Source of the DNA: Planctomycetota bacterium
GTDB lineage: Bacteria > Planctomycetota > UBA1135 > GCA-002748355
Direction of reading: 5' to 3'
Assembly: GCA_024278315.1 (NCBI GenBank)
Contig: JAJRTL010000466.1
Coordinates: 1-37,248, forward strand
DNA: 37,248 bases
The notes beneath the pieces were generated by a model. It was given only the letters and a program-made list of their open reading frames with translations. It had not been told where the DNA came from and did not search any database. Below are positions 8,701 through 16,663 of this stretch, one piece after another. Positions within the stretch are counted from its first letter, which is position 1; the number at the start of each line of letters is the position of its first letter. The position numbers and the translations under genes were made by a program.

Positions 8701-9747
8701 TCATTGCAGCGAACGGGTCCGTATCAAGCGGGATCCCTGAGTGATCCCGGCGAGCTTGGGGCTGGCCAGGAACTCTGCAAGCACCCCTTCGAGCCGCCGC
8801 ACCCTGTCTTCGAAAAGAGAAGCAACGAAGAGCGTCGATCCACTCCCCGAGAGACAGAATCTCGGAAGACCCTCCTGATCCAGAAGTCCGCGCAGCGTTC
8901 TGAGCACAGGGCTGGCTTCGAATGCGGCTGGTTCGAGATCATTGAAGAAGCCGATCGTCCAATCTCCGACATCGCAGCCCTGGTCCAGATGCTCGAGGAA
9001 GGCCTCTGCAGCGAAGGCATCGAGGGAGTCATCGACTCGCCTCTTTCCTTCGATCGCCGCGATTTCGAAAGCCGAACGACCAGTTGCTGAGCTTAGGTCG
9101 CTTGTCACCGGCGTAAAGCCCCCCCGAGCTTCCGATGCAGCGACCGGGGACTCGCGGTCGGAGACATGTGCAAAGACCTCTCCGGTGGGACAGGGAAATC
9201 CAGGAAAGAGCAGCAGGTAGTGAAGGGGCGGTCCACCCTGGATGGGATGGATCTGATCCCCTCGACCCTCCGCCCAGGCGCGTCCCCCATGGAGGAAGAA
9301 GGGGACGTCTGCGCCGAGGGCTCCTGCGATGTCCAGGATGACGGGGGCTCTCGACGACAGGCCGTGATGCTCGCAGAGGAGACGCAGGGCGGCAGCCGCA
9401 TCGCTGGAACCACCGCCGAGCCCGGCTCCGGAGGGGATGCGCTTGGAAAGCGCGAAGTGGCCAGACGCATCCAGGCCGGTGGCCGCAGAGAACGAACGCG
9501 CAGCCTTCAAGACCAGGTTGTCCTGTTCGGGCGGTAGAGGGAGTCCGGCCCCAGGCCCCGTCCCTGCCAAGCCTCCGCCCTCATCGTAATGACTCACCGT
9601 GAGCCGCGCGGGGCCGCCCTGTCCAGGCTCGTAGTCCAGATCATCGCCGAAGTGGAGAGCGTCGAAGATCGTCCACAGGCTGTGGTAGCCATCCTCTCGC
9701 AGCCCCAAGACCCGCAGGCAGAGATTGACCTTGGCCGGGGCCTTCAT
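8701..9747 (-). CDS. ispE: 4-diphosphocytidyl-2-C-methyl-D-erythritol kinase
   Basis: GHMP kinase: MKAPAKVNLCLRVLGLREDGYHSLWTIF, IPSGAGLGGGSSDAAAALRLL, CLSGSGSTLF. Confidence 0.93.
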   Translation of the reverse strand: MKAPAKVNLCLRVLGLREDGYHSLWTIFDALHFGDDLDYEPGQGGPARLTVSHYDEGGGLAGTGPGAGLPLPPEQDNLVLKAARSFSAATGLDASGHFALSKRIPSGAGLGGGSSDAAAALRLLCEHHGLSSRAPVILDIAGALGADVPFFLHGGRAWAEGRGDQIHPIQGGPPLHYLLLFPGFPCPTGEVFAHVSDRESPVAASEARGGFTPVTSDLSSATGRSAFEIAAIEGKRRVDDSLDAFAAEAFLEHLDQGCDVGDWTIGFFNDLEPAAFEASPVLRTLRGLLDQEGLPRFCLSGSGSTLFVASLFEDRVRRLEGVLAEFLASPKLAGITQGSRLIRTRSLQ

Positions 9748-10589
9748 CGTGGGTTCAGGAGCAGGTTGTCGAGGAGACGGACCCCACCGATCTTTGCCAC
9801 GAGCAACATGCGCGCGCGGCCTGGGTGCGAGTCCAAGGACTCGACCCGACCGAAGTCGAGTTCATCCCGAACCTCGACGTACTCCACCTCGAAGTCACCC
9901 GCCAGGCGCTCCTTCACGCTCGCGCAGAGCCGCGCCACATCGGCCTGACCGTGGCGCACACTCTTCCGGGCTTGTGACAAGGCCTCGTGGATCCGCGCCG
10001 CGAGGCCGCGATCCGCACCACTCAGGAAGCGGTTGCGCGAGGACATGGCCAGCCCATCGGCTTCGCGCTCGATCGGACAGGCATGAAGCTCGACCGGAAA
10101 GCCGAGGTCCTGGACCATCCGGCGCAGCACGCAGACCTGCTGGAAGTCCTTCCAACCGAAGTAGGCGCGATCCGGTTGGAAGAGGTGGAAGAGCTTGGCC
10201 ACGACCGTGCAGACACCATCGAAATGACCGGGGCGACGCTCACCCTCGAGCACCTGCGTCACCTCTCCTTGGATCACGACCGCCGTGCAGAAGCCCTCGG
10301 GATACAGGTCCCCGACCTCGCCCACGAAGACATGATCCACAGAGAGGCCCTCGAGCTTCTCCAGATCCGCTTCTTCGGTCCGAGGGTACTTCGAGAGATC
10401 TTCGCGGGCACCGAACTGAAGCGGGTTGACGAAGATGCTCACGGCAACGGCGTCGTTCTCCTCCTGAGCGCGACGAACCAGGCTCAGATGGCCGTCGTGC
10501 AGCGCGCCCATCGTCGGCACGAAGCCGAGGCTGCCGCGACTCTCCGCGAGCCCTTGCGCGAGCGCGGCCTGCGTGCGGTAGATCTTCAC
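9744..10589 (-). CDS. panC: Pantothenate synthetase (GTG start)
   Basis: VKIYRTQAALAQ...LGFVPTMGALHDGHLSLV, SIFVNPLQFG, YFGWKDFQQVCVLRRMV, SSRNRFLS. Track ORF extends too far upstream over folK. Confidence 0.93.
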   Translation of the reverse strand: MKIYRTQAALAQGLAESRGSLGFVPTMGALHDGHLSLVRRAQEENDAVAVSIFVNPLQFGAREDLSKYPRTEEADLEKLEGLSVDHVFVGEVGDLYPEGFCTAVVIQGEVTQVLEGERRPGHFDGVCTVVAKLFHLFQPDRAYFGWKDFQQVCVLRRMVQDLGFPVELHACPIEREADGLAMSSRNRFLSGADRGLAARIHEALSQARKSVRHGQADVARLCASVKERLAGDFEVEYVEVRDELDFGRVESLDSHPGRARMLLVAKIGGVRLLDNLLLNPR

Positions 10590-11143
10590 GATTCCCCTCT
10601 TGGCCGATCGACGATCCGACCCTGCGGACTTCGCGCCGACATCTCTTGTTGATTGTGCATCTGGATCCCCTCCGGTCCCGCCACTCTCTCGAGTGCCCCA
10701 CGTCCTTCTTCGAGGTGGCCGTCGGGAAAGAAGCGGTGCAAGCCCTCGAGCTCTGCGAGAGGCCTCCACACGAAGGCCCTTCCCTGCATGCGCGGATGCG
10801 GTAGCGAGAGCGCTGGCGAGCGTAGCAGGATTCCCTCCACAGCCAAGAGATCCAGATCCAGGCATCGCGGGGCGTTGCGCGGCGCATCCGCTGGGCGTCC
10901 GACATCGCGCTCGATGCGCTTGCAAAGGGCGAGGAGGTCCCAGGGGTCCCGGGCTCCGCGGCATTCGATCACCGCGTTCAGGTAGGGCAGGTCCTGGCAC
11001 CCACCCAAGGGCTCGCTCTCCCAGAGCCCACTGGCAGCGCACCACTCGATCCTGCCCTGCCCCAGGCCTTCGATCCCCAACTGCAGCGAGGCCAGCCGGT
11101 CTCCGAGATTGGATCCCAGGGCAATCATACAGGCACGCGCCAT
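10586..11143 (-). CDS. folK: 2-amino-4-hydroxy-6-hydroxymethyldihydropteridine pyrophosphokinase
   Basis: IALGSNLGDRLASL, RDPWDLLALCKRIERDVGR, APRCLDLDLL, LPHPRMQGRAFVWRPLAEL. Confidence 0.92.
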   Translation of the reverse strand: MARACMIALGSNLGDRLASLQLGIEGLGQGRIEWCAASGLWESEPLGGCQDLPYLNAVIECRGARDPWDLLALCKRIERDVGRPADAPRNAPRCLDLDLLAVEGILLRSPALSLPHPRMQGRAFVWRPLAELEGLHRFFPDGHLEEGRGALERVAGPEGIQMHNQQEMSARSPQGRIVDRPRGES

Positions 11144-11161
11144 GGATCAAGGTCTCCGCGA

Positions 11162-12166
11162 TCAGTTGCCGGTACGCGAACCCGGCCCATGGACGATCCC
11201 CGGATCCTCGGGGGCAGCACCCGTGCCACCTCCCTCCAGATCCTCCCCATCCAGTGGATCCTCGCCGAGATCCAGATCCGCGCACGGCGTCTTGGGCTTG
11301 CCAAAGACGCTCTGCCAGATCGCAAGGACAGGTCCCGAGAGCAGGTAGAGGCTGCACAGCACGATGAGGGTCTCATGCCAGGCAAAGGGAACCATGAGAA
11401 GAAGGAAGATGGCTCCGGCCAGGGCCGGGAAAGACTTCTTGCCCTTGAGCAGGCTGTTGAGCAGGTGCGGATAGGGCAGGTTGCTGACCATCAAGAGCCC
11501 ACACCCGATCATCGCGATGGGGATGGAGATGTTCACCCAGTTGTAGATCCCTGGGAACAACTGGGCCACGAGAGGCGAGCTCTCGGGATCCAATCCGGTC
11601 GAGGAGAAGAGGATCAAGGACGCGATCACCGCAGCGGCGGCTGGTGAGGGCAGGCCCTTGAAACCCAGGTGGCTCTCTTCTTCGAGGCCTTCGGTTTCGA
11701 CGTTGAAGCGGGCCAGACGCAGGATGGCACAGAGGGCGTAGAGCGCAGCGCAGAGGTAGGAGAACTTGGGCGGAAGGTCGGGGAAGAAGATGTCGAACGC
11801 GAACTTGCCGAGCAGCGCTGGCGTGGCGCCGAAGGTGATGGCATCGGCCAGGCTGTCGAGCTGGGCACCGAAGTCCGTGGCCTGATCCGTCAGGCGGGCG
11901 ACCTTGCCATCCAAGGCGTCGAAGAACATGGCCAGGAAGATGAGCATGCAGGCGCCCATGACCATGTGCAGGATCTCGGGAGTCACCGGAACCTCACCCG
12001 GTTCCACCGTGGCCAGAGACCTGCCGAAGAGCTCGCTCGCATCCACGATCCAGGCGATGGCCAGGAAACCGCAGAAGGCATTGCCCAGCGTCAGCAGACT
12101 CGGCAGGAAGGGGACTCCCTTCAGGCGACGGAAGGGCCTGCGACGTTTTCTCTGTGAAGTTTTCAT
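11162..12166 (-). CDS. pssA: CDP-diacylglycerol--serine O-phosphatidyltransferase
   Basis: CDP-alcohol phosphatidyltransferase motif DALDGKVARLTDQATDFGAQLDSLADAITFG; multiple TM segments. Confidence 0.88.
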   Translation of the reverse strand: MKTSQRKRRRPFRRLKGVPFLPSLLTLGNAFCGFLAIAWIVDASELFGRSLATVEPGEVPVTPEILHMVMGACMLIFLAMFFDALDGKVARLTDQATDFGAQLDSLADAITFGATPALLGKFAFDIFFPDLPPKFSYLCAALYALCAILRLARFNVETEGLEEESHLGFKGLPSPAAAAVIASLILFSSTGLDPESSPLVAQLFPGIYNWVNISIPIAMIGCGLLMVSNLPYPHLLNSLLKGKKSFPALAGAIFLLLMVPFAWHETLIVLCSLYLLSGPVLAIWQSVFGKPKTPCADLDLGEDPLDGEDLEGGGTGAAPEDPGIVHGPGSRTGN

Positions 12167-12271
12167 GCGCCCCTGATTCTATGCCCGTTCCGCCCAAATG
12201 GGGCTTCCAAAAGAGGCTCTTGAAGGCCCGGCACTGGAACCGCCAGCGTCGGGACCTAGGATCCTTCCCCC

Positions 12272-13207
12272 ATGAGCACCTCGAGTCCCCACGGTCCCGG
12301 AAGCCCCCTCTCGGTCCCCCTCACGGAGATCCAGAGCCTCCACGTCGATGAGGTCGGTCTCCTGGAGCGTGCCGCTGACCTGGGCCGTCGGTCCCTCAAG
12401 CGCGAAACCAAGCGGGAAGCGATCCAACGCGCCGTCTCGATGATCGACCTCACGACCCTGGAGGGCTCCGACTCGGTCGGGCGCGTGCGCAGCCTGTGCC
12501 GCAAGGCCCTCGACCCGGCACCCGGCATGGACCTGCCGCCCGCCGCGGCCGTCTGCGTCTATCCGAGATTGGTCGCCACTGCCGTGGCGGAGCTTGAGGG
12601 AACGCCGGTGGCGGTCGCATCGGTCAGCTCGGGCTTTCCCGCGGGCCAGGTGCCGCTGGACGTCAAGCTGGCCGACACGCGCTTCGCGGTGGAGTCCGGC
12701 GCCGACGAGATCGACATCGTCATCCCCCGCGGCGCCTTCCTGGGCGGCGAGTACCAACTCGTGCACGACGAAGTCGCGGCCCTCAAGGAGGCGGCCGGAC
12801 CTGCGCACCTCAAGGTGATCCTCGAGACCGGGGAGCTCGGGAGTTTCGAGAACATTGCCCGGGCCGCATGGATCGCCTGCGAGGCCGGTGCGGATTTCAT
12901 CAAGACCAGCACAGGCAAGGTCTCCCTCAACTCGACGCCTGCGACCTGCCTCTGCATGCTGCGCATCGTCGGCGAGTTCGAGCGCAGGACCGGCAAGCGG
13001 ATCGGCGTCAAGGTCGCCGGAGGGATCCGCAATGCGAAACAAGCTTTGCACTACCTCGTCCTCGTGCATGAGACGCTGGGCGCCGACTGGCTGTCCAACC
13101 GTTGGTTCCGCATCGGCGCCAGCTCGCTCATGAACGACTTGATCCGTCAGTGGATCAAGCAAACCAGGGGCTCCTATGTAGGACGCAATGATTTCAGCAA
13201 GGACTAG
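12272..13207 (+). CDS. deoC: Deoxyribose-phosphate aldolase
   Basis: VCVYPRLVATAV, VASVSSGFPAGQ, EIDIVIPRGAFL, LKVILETGEL, DFIKTSTGK, GVKVAGGIRN. Confidence 0.93.
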   Translation: MSTSSPHGPGSPLSVPLTEIQSLHVDEVGLLERAADLGRRSLKRETKREAIQRAVSMIDLTTLEGSDSVGRVRSLCRKALDPAPGMDLPPAAAVCVYPRLVATAVAELEGTPVAVASVSSGFPAGQVPLDVKLADTRFAVESGADEIDIVIPRGAFLGGEYQLVHDEVAALKEAAGPAHLKVILETGELGSFENIARAAWIACEAGADFIKTSTGKVSLNSTPATCLCMLRIVGEFERRTGKRIGVKVAGGIRNAKQALHYLVLVHETLGADWLSNRWFRIGASSLMNDLIRQWIKQTRGSYVGRNDFSKD

Positions 13208-13222
13208 GGACGGGAGAGAGAG

Positions 13223-14701
13223 ATGGACAGCACGGGCCTGAGGCCGCCACATCCGATGGCAGAAACTCCGCCGAGCTTCGAATACGCTACCGCGCTCGAA
13301 GATGCCTCCTTGGCAAAGATCGCACCCCGCCAACTGCTCTACATCGATGGCAAGTGGATCCGACCGGGCGGCAACCGCTACTTCCTGGCCATCAACCCGG
13401 CCGACGAGAGCCAGCTCTGCGAGATCGCCGATGCCAGCTCCAAGGATGTCGACAAGGCCGTCGCTGCGGCGCGGCGCGCGCTCCCCGCATGGGCCGCGCT
13501 GCCGGCCGCCGAGCGGGCGCGCCTGCTCTACGCCGTCTCCCGCATCCTGCAGGAGCGCAGCCGCGAGTTCGCCGTGCTGGAGACCCTCGACAACGGCAAG
13601 CCGATCCGCGAGTCGCGGGACGTCGACGTCCCGCTGGCCGCGCAGCATTTCTTCTACTATGCGGGTTGGGCCGACAAGCTCGAGTATGCGCGACCGGGGC
13701 ATCGTGCCCCCAAGCCGGTCGGCGTCTGCGGCCAGATCATCCCCTGGAACTTCCCGCTCATGATGTCCGCATGGAAGCTGGCCCCAGCGCTGGCCTGCGG
13801 CAATACAGTCATCCTGAAGCCCGCCGAGACCTCTTCTCTGACCCCCATCAGACTCATGGAGATCTTCGACGATGCGGGCTTCCCTCCGGGCGTGGTCAAC
13901 CTCGTCACCGGCGGCCCCAAGACCGGAGCGGCCCTGGCCTCGCATCCGGACCTGGACAAGATCGCCTTCACCGGCAGCACGGGAGTCGGCAAACAGATCC
14001 AGGCACACGCGGCCCGGACCGGCGCGCGCACGACGCTCGAGCTCGGCGGCAAGGCAGCGCACATCATCATGGATGACGCTCCGCTGCACGAAGCGGTCGA
14101 GGGCATCGTCAAGGGCATCTGGTTCAATCAGGGCCAGGTCTGCTGCGCGGGTTCACGGCTGCTGGTCCAGGAAGGCATCGAGGGTGAGCTGGTGCGCCTC
14201 CTGGAGGAACGACTCGCCCAGGTCCGCGTCGGCGATCCACTGGACAAGAACACCGACCTCGGCGCGATCAACTCGAGAGCGCAGCTCGAGAAGATCCAGA
14301 GCTACCTGGAGATCGGCAAGAGCGAGGGAGCGCGTCGCCATGGCTCGGACGCCAGGCTACCGGACAAGGGATTCTGGTGCTCGCCCTGCTTCTTCACGCA
14401 GGTCACCAACAACATGCGGATCGCGCGCGAGGAGATCTTTGGTCCCGTGCTCAGTGTTCTGACATTCCGAACACCCGAAGAAGCCATCAGCAAGGCCAAC
14501 GACACGCTCTATGGTCTCTCGGCCGGTGTGTGGACCGACAAGGGCAGTCGCATCTTCAAGATGATCGACCAGCTCCAGGCCGGCGTCGTCTGGGCCAACA
14601 CCTTCAATCGCTTCGATCCAGCGAGTCCCTTTGGGGGTTACAAAGAGAGCGGCTATGGGCGGGAAGGTGGTCGCCAGGGCCTCTTCCCCTACCTGGCTTG
14701 A
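13223..14701 (+). CDS. Aldehyde dehydrogenase, catalytically complete; ALDH16 N-terminal-domain-like
   Basis: GVCGQIIPWNFPLMM, FTGSTGVGKQIQ, LELGGKAAHIIMDD, FNQGQVCCAGSRLLVQ, PFGGYKESGYGREGG. Confidence 0.92.
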   Translation: MDSTGLRPPHPMAETPPSFEYATALEDASLAKIAPRQLLYIDGKWIRPGGNRYFLAINPADESQLCEIADASSKDVDKAVAAARRALPAWAALPAAERARLLYAVSRILQERSREFAVLETLDNGKPIRESRDVDVPLAAQHFFYYAGWADKLEYARPGHRAPKPVGVCGQIIPWNFPLMMSAWKLAPALACGNTVILKPAETSSLTPIRLMEIFDDAGFPPGVVNLVTGGPKTGAALASHPDLDKIAFTGSTGVGKQIQAHAARTGARTTLELGGKAAHIIMDDAPLHEAVEGIVKGIWFNQGQVCCAGSRLLVQEGIEGELVRLLEERLAQVRVGDPLDKNTDLGAINSRAQLEKIQSYLEIGKSEGARRHGSDARLPDKGFWCSPCFFTQVTNNMRIAREEIFGPVLSVLTFRTPEEAISKANDTLYGLSAGVWTDKGSRIFKMIDQLQAGVVWANTFNRFDPASPFGGYKESGYGREGGRQGLFPYLA

Positions 14702-14718
14702 GCAAGAGGAACAGCACC

Positions 14719-15615
14719 ATGGCCAAGGAAACTCCAGACGCTCCGATCCACAAGACCTACAAGCTCTTCATCGGCGGGGCCTTCCCCCGCAGTGAGTCGG
14801 GCCGGACACTGCCGATCGAAGGGCGCGCGGCCAAGGGCAGGAAGGGCTGCGTCGCCCAGATCTGTCGTGGCTCGCGCAAGGATCTGCGCAACGCGGTCGA
14901 CATCGCTCGCGGAGCGCAGCCGGGCTGGCATAAGGCCACAGGTCTCCTGCGGGGACAGATCCTCTATCGCATCGCCGAGATGCTAGCCGCCCGCAGCGGC
15001 GAGTTCGAGGACCTGCTCTGCGACTACCGCCTGGCGACCCCCGCGCAGGCCAAACAAGAGGTCAGCCTCTCGGCCCAGCGTCTCCTCTGGTATGCGGGTT
15101 GGTGCGACAAGCTGAGTCAGGTGAGTGGCTCGGTCAACACGGTCAATGGACCCTACTTCGACTTCTCCTTTCCCGAAGCCCAGGGCGTCGTCGCCATCCT
15201 GCCACCCGAGAAGCCCTGCCTGCTGGGCCTGGTCTCCACGCTGGCACCCGTCCTCGTACCTGGCAACAGCGCCGTCGTCGTCTCGAGCATCGAGACCGGC
15301 CCCCTGGTGCTGACCTTCGCCGAGGTCCTGGCCACCAGCGACGTCCCCGCAGGTGTCATCAACCTCATCACCGCGGATCGCGAAGAGGTCATCCCCACGC
15401 TCGCCTCCCACCGCGAGATCAACGCCAACTTCCTGGCCTGTGCCGGCGAAGTCGATCTCACAGAGATGCGCACCCAGGCCGCCGACCACGTCAAGCGAAG
15501 CCTCGACCTCCCCTCCCACGGCCAGGCCTGGTGGAAGGGCCCCGAAGCCCAGGACCTCACCTGGATCGAAACCTTCTGCGAACTCAAGACCGCCTGGCAC
15601 CCCATGGGCTATTGA
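14719..15615 (+). CDS. Truncated ALDH-fold protein lacking catalytic Cys domain; ALDH16 C-terminal-domain-like
   Basis: ATG 14719 preceded by AAGAGGA; 298 aa with ALDH NAD-domain pattern (YKLFIGGAFPRSESGRT...GVVAILPPEKPCLLGLVSTLAPVLVPGNSAVVVSS) but no GxVCC; ends ELKTAWHPMGY. Confidence 0.85.
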   Translation: MAKETPDAPIHKTYKLFIGGAFPRSESGRTLPIEGRAAKGRKGCVAQICRGSRKDLRNAVDIARGAQPGWHKATGLLRGQILYRIAEMLAARSGEFEDLLCDYRLATPAQAKQEVSLSAQRLLWYAGWCDKLSQVSGSVNTVNGPYFDFSFPEAQGVVAILPPEKPCLLGLVSTLAPVLVPGNSAVVVSSIETGPLVLTFAEVLATSDVPAGVINLITADREEVIPTLASHREINANFLACAGEVDLTEMRTQAADHVKRSLDLPSHGQAWWKGPEAQDLTWIETFCELKTAWHPMGY

Positions 15616-15626
15616 ACCGCCTGAAG

Positions 15627-15645
15627 AAAAGGGACGGGTCCTTTT
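15627..15645. terminator. Hairpin between convergent genes, candidate bidirectional terminator
   Basis: AAAAGG GACGGGT CCTTTT inverted repeat with T/A tracts on both strands, between the ALDH stop (15615) and the OsmC stop (15675). Confidence 0.6.
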
Positions 15646-15674
15646 GCGCACATCAGCACGAGCACGCAAGTCCT

Positions 15675-16094
15675 TCAGGCCTCCAACTCTCCCCACCCGA
15701 AGTGGATCGGCACCTCGATGTCGGGGTGCAGGCTCTGTTGCACGGGACAAGTCCTGGCGGCCGATTCGAGCCGCTGCTGGTCCTTGGCATCCCATCCTGC
15801 GGGCAGGCTGAAATCGACCTCGATCTTGCCGATGCGCCGCAGGGGATCCGCCACCATGTGCTTGGTGATGCGAACGCGCGAGCCCTCGAGAGGTAGACCG
15901 TCTCTTTGCGCGACGATCCCCATGATCGTGATCATGCAGGCGCCCAAGGCCGTGGCCGCGAGATCCGTAGGTGAGAAGCTCTCCCCCTTCCCCTGGTTGT
16001 CGACAGGGGCATCGGTCTGCAGCTGCGTGAGCGAAGGACCATGCTCGGCCTTCGTGCGCAGCGAGCCTTCGTAGACGATCTTGATCTCGACCAT
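15675..16094 (-). CDS. OsmC family protein
   Basis: GESFSPTDLAATALGACMITIMGI and ARTCPVQQSLHPDIEV, two conserved Cys of OsmC/Ohr-like proteins. Confidence 0.87.
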   Translation of the reverse strand: MVEIKIVYEGSLRTKAEHGPSLTQLQTDAPVDNQGKGESFSPTDLAATALGACMITIMGIVAQRDGLPLEGSRVRITKHMVADPLRRIGKIEVDFSLPAGWDAKDQQRLESAARTCPVQQSLHPDIEVPIHFGWGELEA

Positions 16095-16154
16095 TTCACT
16101 TCACCTCGTTCGTAAGCGAGACTCGGTCCCTGACCTCCCACGCGCACGCAGGTC

Positions 16155-16646
16155 TCAGGACTTCTTGCCCGGCTTGCGCCGCCCGAGCTTCAGGATGTGC
16201 TTCCACTCGGCAGCACTGACCGGCTGGATCGAGAGACGTGAACCCTTGCGCACCAGCATCATATCCTGGAGAGCAGGGTCTTCCTTGACCTCTTTCAGCG
16301 TCACGGGCCTTGGCAGTCTCTCCTGGAAGCGGATATGCACCCAGAACCAGCGTGGGTTCTCGGGATCACTCTTGGGATCGAAGTACTTGGCCTCGGGATC
16401 GAACTGCGTCTCGTCCGGAGCTCCTTCGCCCACGACTTCGCAGACGCCGACCACGGCCATGGGTGCAACACGCGAGTGATAGAAGAGGACTCCGTCGCCC
16501 TTCTTGATCTCATCGCGCAGGAGATTGCGCGCCTGGTAGTTGCGGATCCCATCCCAGGGCTCCACTCCATCCCGCTCCATGTCATCGATGCTGTAGGCGT
16601 CCGGCTCGGACTTGAAGAGCCAGTATTGCTTTTTCCTTGCTGCCAT
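16155..16646 (-). CDS. EVE domain protein
   Basis: QYWLFKSEPDAYSIDDMERDG...WDGIRNYQARNLLRDEIKKGDGVLFYHS...MAVVGVCEVV. Confidence 0.9.
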   Translation of the reverse strand: MAARKKQYWLFKSEPDAYSIDDMERDGVEPWDGIRNYQARNLLRDEIKKGDGVLFYHSRVAPMAVVGVCEVVGEGAPDETQFDPEAKYFDPKSDPENPRWFWVHIRFQERLPRPVTLKEVKEDPALQDMMLVRKGSRLSIQPVSAAEWKHILKLGRRKPGKKS

Positions 16647-16663
16647 CTTGGTGTTTGCGTGGG

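Noticed and set aside
7408-9090. 560-aa + strand ORF
   Set aside because: Antisense to DUF2520, spoVG and ispE, which have clear family motifs on the minus strand.
10590-11357. Upstream extension of the panC ORF
   Set aside because: Overlaps folK in another frame; GTG at 10589 gives a normal PanC N-terminus and a 4-nt overlap with folK.
14702-14718. ALDH pair as one gene broken by a sequencing error
   Set aside because: First ORF ends at a natural ALDH C-terminus and the second has its own Shine-Dalgarno and ATG, so two genes are more likely.
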